Source: GCA-2711565 sp963664245 (GTDB lineage: Bacteria > Bacteroidota > Bacteroidia > Bacteroidales > GCA-2711565). From it: DNA of 64,000 bases. The DNA is taken from NCBI GenBank assembly GCA_963664245.1, contig OY760934.1, positions 62,001 to 126,000 on the forward strand, written 5' to 3'. The notes beneath the pieces were generated by a model. That model saw only the letters and a list, made by a program, of their open reading frames with translations, was not told the origin of the DNA and did no database searches. Both the position numbers and the translations under genes were made by a program. Numbering within the stretch: the stretch's first letter is position 1; each line of letters opens with the position of its first letter. Shown here in pieces: positions 42,201 to 51,163 of this stretch.

Positions 42201-42233
42201 TTAGAGACAACAAAAAGTTGCAAGGGTTGCAAA
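42201..42233 (-). promoter_or_regulatory. ECF-type promoter of sigma operon
   Basis: Minus strand: TTTGCAACCCTT, 13 bp, GTCTCTAA. GCAACC/GTCT is a plausible -35/-10 pair for an ECF sigma factor. It places the start about 26 nt before the ATG at 42168. Confidence 0.75.
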
Positions 42234-42268
42234 TTTATTTGAAAATAATAAAAAATATGGAAGGATAA

Positions 42269-42294
42269 TAAAAAAAGCTGCAAATTTTGCAGCT
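42269..42294 (-). terminator. Terminator of NifX-like operon
   Basis: Minus-strand stem AGCTGCA/TGCAGCT with a 5-nt AT loop and seven T, directly after the stop at 42300. Confidence 0.85.
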
Positions 42295-42299
42295 TCTAT

Positions 42300-42677
42300 T
42301 TAGTGATTACATTGATGACCTTCGTCTCCGTGATGATGGTGCGAACAACTTACCCCGTTGTCTGTCAGTTTACCTGTCAGGTAACTTTTGATGACTTCGT
42401 CGGTGCTTCCGCTACATCCCCTGATTACGCTAATGTTCTCAGACTGTAGCACGTTTAAAGCCCCGGTTCCCATATTTCCGGCAAGCATTACCGAAACGCC
42501 TTTCCCGGCAAGAATAGGAGCAATATTTGATTTGCAGCCACATCCGGCAGGGGCGTTAAACAATTCTTTGTCTGTAACCTGGTTCTCATCATTCATGGTG
42601 TAAATGGTATAATATTCGCAATGCCCGAAATGGCTGTCTACCTGTTCATTTCGGCTTGGGATAGCAATTTTTTTCAT
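42300..42677 (-). CDS. NifX/NifB-type dinitrogenase cofactor-binding domain protein
   Basis: 125 residues of the NifX-NafY/MTH1175 fold: KIAIPSRNEQVDSHFGHCEYYTIY at the start and GCKSNIAPILAGKGVSVMLAGNMG in the middle. Cysteines occur in APAGCGCKS and VIRGCSGST, and the tail is His/Cys-rich (CSHHHHGDEGHQCNH), which should bind metal. Stand-alone members occur in non-diazotrophs and are thought to carry iron-sulfur or metal clusters. Probably co-transcribed with the DUF5320-like and DUF134 genes. Confidence 0.88.
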   Translation of the reverse strand: MKKIAIPSRNEQVDSHFGHCEYYTIYTMNDENQVTDKELFNAPAGCGCKSNIAPILAGKGVSVMLAGNMGTGALNVLQSENISVIRGCSGSTDEVIKSYLTGKLTDNGVSCSHHHHGDEGHQCNH

Positions 42678-42692
42678 TTGATATTTTTGATT

Positions 42693-42887
42693 TTATTGTT
42701 TGTTAAATAATTTACTGCTCTTTAATCTTTTGCCTTTTCCTTTACATTCTTCTTTTTCGGCTTTGCGGGCTTTGCCCATTCCTTCGCCTAAATTGAATTC
42801 GCTTTCTCCTTTTTTTGCACACTTTCCTAACTTTCGTCCGGTTTTTGCGCCTTTGCCTTCCGGTCCTGTATGGTTTAATTGTGGCAT
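42693..42887 (-). CDS. DUF5320-like small protein
   Basis: 64 residues starting MPQLNHTGPEGKGAKTGRKLGKC, which follows the GTGPxGxGxxTGxxxGxC pattern of DUF5320 proteins. The rest is Lys/Gly/Glu-rich with two more cysteine positions (CAKKGES, EECKGKG). No TM. DUF5320 genes are regularly found next to NifX-like and DUF134 genes in anaerobes. Function not established. It is separated from the NifX-like gene by 15 nt and from the DUF134 gene by 18 nt. Confidence 0.75.
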   Translation of the reverse strand: MPQLNHTGPEGKGAKTGRKLGKCAKKGESEFNLGEGMGKARKAEKEECKGKGKRLKSSKLFNKQ

Positions 42888-42905
42888 GTTTTTATTTTTT
42901 GTTTG

Positions 42906-43187
42906 TTACTGATTATTGTTGATTTTTATGGCTTTTCCCAGAACTAGGGCTTCTGCAATTTTTTGATGAGCCGAATTAATAATCCGCCCAAATGTTTGCC
43001 GGCTGATCTGCATTTTTTCTGCGGCTTCATCCTGGTATAGGCCTTCCAGATCAGCTAAACGTATGGCTTCGAATTCATCTAATTCGAGTGTCACTTCACA
43101 TAGTTTGCAAAAAGGAGTTCCAACAGGTTTGTAATAATTTGACCGTGCCTGATTTTCAATAAACCGTTTGCATTTTATTCTGGGCAT
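42906..43187 (-). CDS. DUF134 helix-turn-helix regulator
   Basis: 93 residues from the ATG at 43187 (MPRIKCKRFIEN); an ATG at 43208 lies inside the promoter and is rejected. The N-terminal RIKCKRFIENQARSNYYKPVGTPFCKLCEVTLELDE has three cysteines, possibly metal ligands. The C-terminal half is a sigma-70 region 4-like HTH: EFEAIRLADLEGLYQDEAAEKM and SRQTFGRIINSAHQKIAEAL. First gene of the small operon, so it may regulate it. Confidence 0.88.
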   Translation of the reverse strand: MPRIKCKRFIENQARSNYYKPVGTPFCKLCEVTLELDEFEAIRLADLEGLYQDEAAEKMQISRQTFGRIINSAHQKIAEALVLGKAIKINNNQ

Positions 43188-43205
43188 ATGCTCACAATGT
43201 TTGTG

Positions 43206-43213
43206 CAAAGGTA
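43206..43213 (-). promoter_or_regulatory. -7 element of DUF134 operon
   Basis: TACCTTTG on the minus strand, 18 nt upstream of the chosen ATG (43187). Confidence 0.6.
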
Positions 43214-43245
43214 TATTTTTTTATTACATAGAAAAATAATTTGTT

Positions 43246-46200
43246 TTATTTGATTTCGACTTTTTTAATTCCATTGTTTGCATTGAACGTTGGGAAATAC
43301 ATCATTTCAATTTTTGCAGGATTAAGTTTGTAAAGCCCCGTATATCTTGGTAAAAGTTCAATTTTAAAAATATATTCACCACGTTTTATTTCGCTACAGA
43401 AAATTGTAGTTTCATTTTTGAAATGTTCCCGGTGCGATTCAAAATAGTAGGTTTTTTGCTTGGATGCATACGAACAACCCGCTGGTATAGGTACGTTTAT
43501 CATCACATATTCCGCATCTTTTTTAATGTTTACTTTAACTTCTAAAATTATTTTTTCTCCGGCAGTCAAGGTGCTGTTTGCTTTGTTTTTAAACGATGTT
43601 GAAATGCTAAAATCTTCACTTTTCGGACTGGGGGATTGATCCCAGAATTTTTGATAGGTTGTTAAATATACAGGTACTTTCCCTTGCTTACTGATGGAAA
43701 CTTTATCGCTTGATGAAAGCTCCATGCTGAAGGGGAATTTTGTAATTGTTTTTGAATGACTTCCGCTTATTGTCAGTGTTGGCTGTTTTGTAAGTCCTTC
43801 ATTGCTTGATGAATCAGGAGCCAGGGCATCAATAATTAATGCCGATTCGTAAGTGTTTCTCCAATATCCGGGCCTGCGTTCCTCTAAAAAGAAAAATTTG
43901 ATTCTTGAAAGAATCTCTTTGTTGCTTGCAGAATTATTTTTAAGTATCTGGTAAGCCAATAGCGTGTTTTGAATATCATTGTTTAAGAGTTTGTCTTTTG
44001 TGTCTTTGTTATCTGCGAAAAATACATTATTGAAAATCGTTTCTTTTTTGTATTTGTAAATGGCATTGATGTCGTAATCAAGATTACAAAACTGTTTGAG
44101 TCTTACAATCTGTAGTTCGGTATTTAAACTGGCGGGAGCCTTTTTCTCAATTTTTTGAATGTATGATTTATAATCAACTTTTGCACCCAGGATTTTTAAA
44201 ATGTTAAGTGCCCTTATCATTTCTTCGCTTCTGGTATTATTTTCAAGTTTCCAAACAAGTTCCTGGGTTAAATAAACCGTGTCTAGTTTTGCTTTATATC
44301 CCATTTGATTGGCTGCCATTAATGCTTCCAGTACATGCAGACTTATCCATTCACTTTCTGGGCTGTTTTTCCACCATCCCCACAAACCATTCTCTGTTTT
44401 ATTGTCAAGCAACTGCCGAATGAGCTTTTGAGTGTGTTTGTGCTGTTTGAATTTTTTGTTTGTTGCAACTGCAATTTTTTCTCTGGCAAGCAGTGCTTTT
44501 AGTTTAGAAGCAAGTTGTTCATTACAGTCGTATTTGTAATTGATTAAATAGTCGATTTCGTCTTCTAAAACTTTTATAATGTTTGATTTAGCGTATAAGT
44601 GTACGTTGTTGATTGTTGAATCGAACCTTAGCTTAATGGTTGTGTCTTTTTGTAGAATATAGAAGTTTCCGATGGTTTTTTCCATCCCGACAGGGAAGAC
44701 CGGGATTTCCCTTTTTTCGCCATCAAAATATCCATCATCCCGGTTTACCTGGTATTGAACGGATATCGTATCCCCGGAAGCTTTGAGTTTTAGCGTATCG
44801 ATGATTGAATTGGAGATGAATTGTGATCTGGAAAAAATATTTTTATTGTTTCGTTTAAAACTCGTTTGAACCTTTGTGGAATCGGGTAGGTAGCTTAATG
44901 TTTTACCAATGGCATTACACGAGTCTCCCTGAATTAAAAACCGCGGGGTTTTTATTTGTGCCATCAATGGTTTATACGATTTTATCAAATCCTGGGTTTG
45001 TCCGCTTTGTTTTTTGCCATTAATTGCCAGATAATACGTTTTCCAGCTTGTAACATCATCGGGGAAAATAATTTCGAAACTGGCTTTTCCATTTTTGTCG
45101 GTCGTAAGGCTCGGTTTCCAGAAGGCATAATCGGAAAAATTATTCCTTAGTGAATTGGCCTTTGAAACATTTTGAAGAAAATCGGAATCAAATTCGGCTC
45201 CTTTATTCGGGCGTTTACCCACGGGTTTAAATTTACCATCATAAGTATTGATGATGATGACCCCATTGCTTGCTCTTGAGCCGTATAAGGCCGTTGCCGA
45301 TGCTCCTTTTAAAACTTCCATGTTTTTTATCAGTGATGGATCTAATTCGGTAATATCTCCCATGTAAACTACGCCATCAATAATACATAAAGCCTTGGAT
45401 GAGGTGGTAGTTGCAGAGCCGAAGCCTCTTATGCTAATGCTGTCTGCACTGCCGGGACTCCCTGCATTTGTAATCATGAGTCCGGGGATTTTACCAGACA
45501 GGCTATTTAAGAAATCTGAAGAACGACTTGTGCTAACGGTTGTCATTGAAGCTGTAAAAGCTTTTTTATTGCTTGTTCCATACCCAACAACAACTACTTC
45601 GTCAAGACAGTTAGCACTGGGTGTGAGGCTCGCATCAATAACAGTTTTGTCGCCGATAATTCTCTCGTAGGGATCCATTCCAATAAATGAAAATTTTAAA
45701 GTCTTATATTTATAAGGAACCCGGAGAGAATAATATCCGTCAATATCTGTAGCGACTCCAATATTTGTTCCAGGAACTATAACCGTTACACCCGGTAAGG
45801 GTAAGCCATCCTCCTCGCTTGTAACAATTCCTTCAATGAACCTTCCGTCTCCTGAATAGCTGTATTGATGATTATACGAACGGTATATTTGATTGATCTC
45901 TTTTTCTTTTTCACCATAATCTGGACGGTAGCTGAAAATCTTATCCTCAATGATTTTATTAACAGCAATGCTAAATTTATCTTCTTTTAAATCTTTTGAC
46001 TTTCGTATTTTCTGATAAGTTAAGCCGTTCTTTTTAACAAATATTGAATCCTTCATTTGGTATTTTGAACCCGGGTAAAACAATACCACATTATAATAAC
46101 CTTCTTCCAGTTGATGGATCAATCTTCCGTTTCCGGGGTATACCCTGACAAATTTCTTAATATCGTTTCCAAAAATGATGATGTTAAGTATGGGGATTTT

Positions 46201-49188
46201 ATTCTCCGGGCTGTTTTCTATATCGAGTAATAGTCTGCCATGATCTTCTTTAGTTGAGCTTGGGTTGTAATATCTTGGAACAGATTGCCGCTGGTTTTTA
46301 ATGCTGCTTTCCCACAATCTTTCCAATGAATCAATGGTAAATACTTCGTCTTTGAGTGCAATTGTGTTCGTGTAAGAAGCCAAATTTTTGGGATAACGGT
46401 TGGTTTCAATGCTTCTCATTTTAATGGTTTTTGGAGAGAACTCGTATTCAAAATAAGGCTCGTGGGTAAATGAAGTTGAGTAGTTATCAATGAGATTGAA
46501 AGTTGTGTGTCCGGAAACCGGCCCGGCTATTCTTAATGAACTATATTGTTCTGGTTTGAGAAGAATAATATTGTCGTCGTCTTTTAAATATGCCAGACCT
46601 TTCCCAAAGTCATATCTGTAAGGGAATATGTAGCGATACAAAGCCCTTCTTTCTGCTGAAGATAAAGTACTCTCTGCTTCTTCAACGCTAACATGTTTTA
46701 TTCTTGAATTTATATCAAGGCTTAAAATTGTTTTCTTGTTCGGCTCAAAATAAATACTGTCAATTTTTATGAGGTTGTTTTTTGTGCGAAGCCCAATTTG
46801 ATGGCAGCCGCTTGTTATGTTAAATGAATAGGATTGCGTGTTGTTGGACCAGCTGAAATATACCGGTTTGTTGTCGACATAAATTACGTGTGCCGGTAGG
46901 TGTTCGCCATTTGAAAATACAAAAGGTGCAAATTGGGTGCAGTTATTTGATTTGGGAGTGTAAGTGTATTTATAAACCCCGTTTTCGGGAAAAATGAATT
47001 TATAGTACTCAATCGAATCTATTCTGGCGAGCAGTTTCCAGCTTTGGTAATCGAGTTCTACTTCTTTCTTGTTCTCGTCGAGGGCATCTTCTAAATAAAA
47101 ATTATTTCGGATAATTTTGTTTTTCCTGGATTTTCCTAAATATTTCAATACAGGTGCCGAATATTTGAATTTATCGGTGATTGAATAAGCTGTTAAATCA
47201 ACATTTTTAACAGGCTTTCCTTCGTAATCGGTAACTAAAATATCCACTCTTGTTTTTTGCCCGGGATAAATTAATTTGGGTTGGGTAACTTTTACATTTA
47301 GTTTTTTTTCGTTGAGCGCGATGGCATAATTTTCTTCAATAATTTTTCCGCCCCATAAATACCGCAGACAAACAAAGTAATTTTGTTTTGAAAAAGTTTG
47401 GGTTTTGGAGTTTAACGAATCGGAATGACCTGATTCGGTGAGCGTATTTCTCCGGTAAACAAAATAAGTAAACGGTATTTTTCGTGGGTTGTCAATAACA
47501 ACTTTTAGCGAGTCGCTGTTTCTTTCAGAATAGCATTGAATTAGCGAGCTTTCGGAGGACAGCTTAATTTCTTTTTTCTGTTTTTGTGCTTCGAACCGAT
47601 ATGTTTCTATATAAGGATCAAGCTTTATGGAGCCCGGAGTTGTGATCTCTTTTATTTTTTTTGAGTTCCCGAATGCGTCTTCTGCATAGATGCTGGCTTC
47701 AACTTTTTGCTCCACGTCGTTTTCAAGGAAGCGGATTTTAATAGAGTCATTTTCTATGCTGGCATCAAGTTTCTTTTCTTTATAAAAATAATTAACAGAG
47801 GTTGTTTGGTTTTTGGTTTGATAATCAGAAGTAAAAAGTTTTACCTCGATTTCATAAGCAAAATTGGCACTGGGAAATGTGGAATCAGAAAGTAAAATTT
47901 CGGTGTCTTCATCCGGGAGAAGTTCCTTTTTGATTAACAGCAAAGTATCGGGAATAAAAATACTACTATCGTAAAATTGGTTGCTTGCTTTTAATTTTAG
48001 CCTTGCTTCAATGCGGGCATCCAAAATATTTAATTTGTTTTCGTCGGTTGCGCTAACGGTTAATTTTAGTTTGTTTCCTTGGTAGTGATCTCCTTTTTCA
48101 GTGTGAATTTTCAAGTCTATTTTTGATAATTCATAGTCTTCGTAATAAAAATAATTGGAGATGACAGTGTTCCAATAATCTTTTAATAAATTTATACTGT
48201 ATCTTTTATCAAGTTTTAAATTCAGCGAATCATGTAAGTGAAATTGAAAGGTGTAAGCCCCTTTTCGGTAGGGCTTAATTTCTCCCAATTCAATTGGTTT
48301 CCCATTCTCACTCAGCTCTACGGTTAATTTTTTATTAATGGGGCGGTGCCTTTTGTTAAGTACAAATGCTTTGAATTTAACCGTGTCTCCGGGGAGGTAT
48401 TTTGGTTTGTTAAATACCAAAAATCCTTCTTTATTGTACTCGTCAAAAAAATCACAATGGTAACTGTCGAAGGGGCACAAAAAACGGTGATAGGTTCGTT
48501 CAGCAAATTTTACGGTTCCCCTGATAACGCCTTGTGTCCGATGAGATTTGATAGACTTATACCCGTCAATGGGAAGTCGGATTACGTACTTAACCGGCAG
48601 CCAGGCGTATTTAACCGGGCTTCTGTAAAGAATGGTTCTTGTGGTTCTTTTTGCAAAGGAGTTGTTATATCCTCTTCTTATATTGTAATACGCTGTAAAT
48701 TCGTTATGCCTAACTGTTAATAAACCCCGGTGATTTGATTTTTTTATGGTATACGTTTTTGTTTTTTTGTTGTACCTTATTTTTCGGGATTTTATTCGTA
48801 CATCTGCACCCTCAATAATTTTTCCTTCCAAATCATAAACCTGTATGTTTAAATCGGTATTGTTATTAATGATGTAAATGTTAAAGTCCTGAACAGAGGT
48901 GATGAATATTTCCTGTTTGTTTTTATTGGCCAATAATTTTAAATAATGTCCCTTGGGAAGTTCTTTTTTATAGGTGCTATCTGAAAGAATTGAATCAACA
49001 AGTGTGTGAAGAACGCTTGGTTTGAATTCCCAATCTTCATGCTTATATATTTCTTTTGCTTCTTTATCTGAAATTTTAAAGATGTATGTGTAGTAACTGC
49101 TTGTTCTACTATTTATAAGGTTTTTGTTAGCAAAAGCAATGCTCGAGGCTACGATCAAAAGGACAAAAAACAATATTTTTTTACGCAT
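43246..49188 (-). CDS. Alpha-2-macroglobulin with inserted carboxypeptidase-regulatory and TonB-plug domains
   Basis: 1980 residues with a signal peptide (about 1-20). An MG2 domain lies at about 255-345 (VFNKPKYLPGDTVKFKAFVL), followed by further MG-type beta domains. At about 1110-1195 comes a carboxypeptidase-regulatory-like domain (IEGIVTSEEDGLPLPGVTV), then at about 1194-1320 a SusC-type plug (LDEVVVVGYGTSNKKAF, IRGFGSA, IDGVVYMGDI, ALYGSRASNGVIII). The macroglobulin core then resumes: WKPSLTTDKNGKASFEIIFP at about 1345, the thioester motif C1555-NEQ, and the thioester-containing helical domain with LWGWWKNSPESEW. No barrel follows the plug. Family knowledge: these proteins trap proteases by thioester bonding. 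The insert lies just before the A2M core, near where a bait region would lie. It has its own promoter. Confidence 0.85.
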   Translation of the reverse strand: MRKKILFFVLLIVASSIAFANKNLINSRTSSYYTYIFKISDKEAKEIYKHEDWEFKPSVLHTLVDSILSDSTYKKELPKGHYLKLLANKNKQEIFITSVQDFNIYIINNNTDLNIQVYDLEGKIIEGADVRIKSRKIRYNKKTKTYTIKKSNHRGLLTVRHNEFTAYYNIRRGYNNSFAKRTTRTILYRSPVKYAWLPVKYVIRLPIDGYKSIKSHRTQGVIRGTVKFAERTYHRFLCPFDSYHCDFFDEYNKEGFLVFNKPKYLPGDTVKFKAFVLNKRHRPINKKLTVELSENGKPIELGEIKPYRKGAYTFQFHLHDSLNLKLDKRYSINLLKDYWNTVISNYFYYEDYELSKIDLKIHTEKGDHYQGNKLKLTVSATDENKLNILDARIEARLKLKASNQFYDSSIFIPDTLLLIKKELLPDEDTEILLSDSTFPSANFAYEIEVKLFTSDYQTKNQTTSVNYFYKEKKLDASIENDSIKIRFLENDVEQKVEASIYAEDAFGNSKKIKEITTPGSIKLDPYIETYRFEAQKQKKEIKLSSESSLIQCYSERNSDSLKVVIDNPRKIPFTYFVYRRNTLTESGHSDSLNSKTQTFSKQNYFVCLRYLWGGKIIEENYAIALNEKKLNVKVTQPKLIYPGQKTRVDILVTDYEGKPVKNVDLTAYSITDKFKYSAPVLKYLGKSRKNKIIRNNFYLEDALDENKKEVELDYQSWKLLARIDSIEYYKFIFPENGVYKYTYTPKSNNCTQFAPFVFSNGEHLPAHVIYVDNKPVYFSWSNNTQSYSFNITSGCHQIGLRTKNNLIKIDSIYFEPNKKTILSLDINSRIKHVSVEEAESTLSSAERRALYRYIFPYRYDFGKGLAYLKDDDNIILLKPEQYSSLRIAGPVSGHTTFNLIDNYSTSFTHEPYFEYEFSPKTIKMRSIETNRYPKNLASYTNTIALKDEVFTIDSLERLWESSIKNQRQSVPRYYNPSSTKEDHGRLLLDIENSPENKIPILNIIIFGNDIKKFVRVYPGNGRLIHQLEEGYYNVVLFYPGSKYQMKDSIFVKKNGLTYQKIRKSKDLKEDKFSIAVNKIIEDKIFSYRPDYGEKEKEINQIYRSYNHQYSYSGDGRFIEGIVTSEEDGLPLPGVTVIVPGTNIGVATDIDGYYSLRVPYKYKTLKFSFIGMDPYERIIGDKTVIDASLTPSANCLDEVVVVGYGTSNKKAFTASMTTVSTSRSSDFLNSLSGKIPGLMITNAGSPGSADSISIRGFGSATTTSSKALCIIDGVVYMGDITELDPSLIKNMEVLKGASATALYGSRASNGVIIINTYDGKFKPVGKRPNKGAEFDSDFLQNVSKANSLRNNFSDYAFWKPSLTTDKNGKASFEIIFPDDVTSWKTYYLAINGKKQSGQTQDLIKSYKPLMAQIKTPRFLIQGDSCNAIGKTLSYLPDSTKVQTSFKRNNKNIFSRSQFISNSIIDTLKLKASGDTISVQYQVNRDDGYFDGEKREIPVFPVGMEKTIGNFYILQKDTTIKLRFDSTINNVHLYAKSNIIKVLEDEIDYLINYKYDCNEQLASKLKALLAREKIAVATNKKFKQHKHTQKLIRQLLDNKTENGLWGWWKNSPESEWISLHVLEALMAANQMGYKAKLDTVYLTQELVWKLENNTRSEEMIRALNILKILGAKVDYKSYIQKIEKKAPASLNTELQIVRLKQFCNLDYDINAIYKYKKETIFNNVFFADNKDTKDKLLNNDIQNTLLAYQILKNNSASNKEILSRIKFFFLEERRPGYWRNTYESALIIDALAPDSSSNEGLTKQPTLTISGSHSKTITKFPFSMELSSSDKVSISKQGKVPVYLTTYQKFWDQSPSPKSEDFSISTSFKNKANSTLTAGEKIILEVKVNIKKDAEYVMINVPIPAGCSYASKQKTYYFESHREHFKNETTIFCSEIKRGEYIFKIELLPRYTGLYKLNPAKIEMMYFPTFNANNGIKKVEIK

Positions 49189-49223
49189 AATACATGTATT
49201 AAGTTTATGGGGGAGTCATAAAC

Positions 49224-49231
49224 CAAATATA
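49224..49231 (-). promoter_or_regulatory. -7 element of macroglobulin gene
   Basis: TATATTTG on the minus strand, 35 nt before the ATG at 49188; no certain -33 TTG. Confidence 0.55.
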
Positions 49232-49320
49232 AAAATATTTCTGGTTATTTCGACACAGAAAACGCGTATTGTACTTAGATTGCTTTTAAATTATTTATAA
49301 CTGTTTAAATGCAGGGGGAA

Positions 49321-50247
49321 TTATTTCTTTAACAGGAACCTCAGCGGAACATCCAACCGTTTGTTCCATGAAGTTTCTGAATGGTCGTGTCCTTCATATT
49401 TTTCGGTCATCCAGTTTTCTTCGTTGAACCCTTTTTCTTTCATGATGGAATCTACAATAATTTGATAAGGCTCGTACAAGGCATCCAGGGTTTCGGTTCC
49501 ATAATCAAAATAAATTTTGTGCGTTGCCGGATTAGGTAAATGATTATTTAAATAATTGAAAAATGCTTGTGGAACCGGGTTGTTTTCAATTCCGGTAATG
49601 CCCGGCCAGTGGGTGGAGATACATGCCGCCCCGGAAAAAACCTCGGGATATTCGCAAATCGCGTACATCGAGATTAATCCGCCCATACTTGAGCCTGCGA
49701 CAAAGGTGTTCTCTTTTTCAGTTTTTGTGGAAAAGTTCCTGTCGATATAAGTCTTCAATTCCTTGACGATGAATTTGAGGTAGTTATCTGATTCGATTTG
49801 CATACTTAAAAATTGTCCGTATTTTTTCCTGAATTCCTCAATATTTTCTTCTCCAACAATTCCTGGAACCATTTCAAAGGGTTTTTGCGGAAAATATTCG
49901 GGGTATCTTTTTTCCCCGTTGTTCCAAATTCCAACAACAATGATTGGATCAATGGTTTTTTCTTCGATAAGTTTTGAAACCACTTCATCTACGCCCCATT
50001 CCTGATGATTCCATGTAATAGTTGTGTCGTACAGCATTTGTCCGTCGTGCATGTACAGTACCCCGTATTTTTGCTTGGGCGAATAGGTTTCTGGTAGCCA
50101 GATGTCAACATTGCGAGCATCGACATAAGCAGATTTGAAGTTTTCAAGACGGATAATTTTCCCGCTTGAAACAGTGAGTATGCTTTTTTCTTCGGAACAT
50201 GAAATCATGATCGCGAGAATGAAGATGATTGTTGTGACTTTTTTCAT
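49321..50247 (-). CDS. Secreted esterase-like alpha/beta hydrolase (lipoprotein)
   Basis: 308 residues. Lipobox-type signal (IMISC, lipid Cys about residue 17). The esterase-D/enterochelin-esterase fold is shown by YGVLYMHDGQMLYD, the nucleophile elbow FVAGSSMGGLISMY and the C-terminal catalytic His in YEGHDHSETSW. It should cleave an ester of a small molecule, sugar or siderophore outside the cytoplasm. Last gene of the run that begins with cutC, 10 nt after the TIGR01777 gene. Confidence 0.85.
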   Translation of the reverse strand: MKKVTTIIFILAIMISCSEEKSILTVSSGKIIRLENFKSAYVDARNVDIWLPETYSPKQKYGVLYMHDGQMLYDTTITWNHQEWGVDEVVSKLIEEKTIDPIIVVGIWNNGEKRYPEYFPQKPFEMVPGIVGEENIEEFRKKYGQFLSMQIESDNYLKFIVKELKTYIDRNFSTKTEKENTFVAGSSMGGLISMYAICEYPEVFSGAACISTHWPGITGIENNPVPQAFFNYLNNHLPNPATHKIYFDYGTETLDALYEPYQIIVDSIMKEKGFNEENWMTEKYEGHDHSETSWNKRLDVPLRFLLKK

Positions 50248-50257
50248 GGATCCATGT

Positions 50258-51163
50258 TTAGGTTAATATATTTTTAAGAGCCGCTTCGATTTCGGGGAAT
50301 TTGAATTCAAATCCGGTTTTCTGTATTTTTCCTGAGGAAACCCTGTTGCCGTGTAAAAGCAGCTTTGCCTGTTCGCCTAATACTGTTTTCAAAACAAAAG
50401 AAGGCACTTTGGGCAGCCACATCCGTTTTTTATATTGTTGAAGTAGGTGTTTTGTGAACCCTTTATTATTAATATGTTCGGGAGCTACAGCATTATAAAC
50501 GCCATGCAGCTTGGTATCTTCAATAGCTTTTATAAATAAGCGGCAAAGGTCTTTGATATGGATCCAGGGCATGTATTGTTTTCCTGAACCGAGCGGGGAG
50601 AGAAGCCCCAGTTTTGCAGGTGATTTCATACGGGCGATCGCTCCGCCGCTAGCTGATAAAACTAAACCGGTCCTAAATTTTATCGTTCGTATACCTGCCT
50701 GCTGAAATAAATCTGCTTTTTCTTCCCAGTCTCGGCAAACTTCAGCCAAAAAATCTTTTCCTGCTTTGTCGGTTTCCTGATGAATAGTTTCTGAAGTTTG
50801 CATGCCGTAATATCCAATGGCTGAAGCAGAAATATAGGCTTTTATGTTTGGGTTGAACTCTTTTATCTTTCGGAAGAAAAACCCGGTTTGTTTTACCCGG
50901 CTGTCGTAGATTTCCTGTTTTCGTTTTTTTGTCCACCGCTTTGAGCCTACGTTAGCTCCTGCCAGGTTTATAACAAAATCGGCTTGTTCGAGCCCTTCTG
51001 TTTCAATTTGAGCGGTTCTGTAATTATAGCTGTAAAACGGGTATTGGGTTCCCTGTTTTTGGGTTCGCCCGTAAATACTAACATGATAACCCAAGCCAGA
51101 TAGCTTTTGTGATAAATGTTGGCCGACGAGTCCGCTTCCGCCTATAATTACAATGTTTTTCAT
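50258..51163 (-). CDS. TIGR01777-family NAD(P)-dependent epimerase/oxidoreductase
   Basis: 301 residues from the ATG at 51163, which overlaps the preceding gene's stop (ATGA); the longer frame adds 21 residues before the Rossmann motif. NAD(P) motif IVIIGGSGLVGQHLSQKL, FVINLAGANVGSKRWTKKRKQ, and the active-site SAIGYYG (Ser/Tyr) as in the SDR39U1/YfcH family. The C-terminal domain (GVYNAVAPEHINNKGFTKHL) is typical. Reaction not established in the family. Confidence 0.9.
   Translation of the reverse strand: MKNIVIIGGSGLVGQHLSQKLSGLGYHVSIYGRTQKQGTQYPFYSYNYRTAQIETEGLEQADFVINLAGANVGSKRWTKKRKQEIYDSRVKQTGFFFRKIKEFNPNIKAYISASAIGYYGMQTSETIHQETDKAGKDFLAEVCRDWEEKADLFQQAGIRTIKFRTGLVLSASGGAIARMKSPAKLGLLSPLGSGKQYMPWIHIKDLCRLFIKAIEDTKLHGVYNAVAPEHINNKGFTKHLLQQYKKRMWLPKVPSFVLKTVLGEQAKLLLHGNRVSSGKIQKTGFEFKFPEIEAALKNILT

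Noticed and set aside
42169..42213. Upstream ATG for the ECF sigma factor
   Set aside because: It lies within the predicted ECF promoter, upstream of the likely transcription start.
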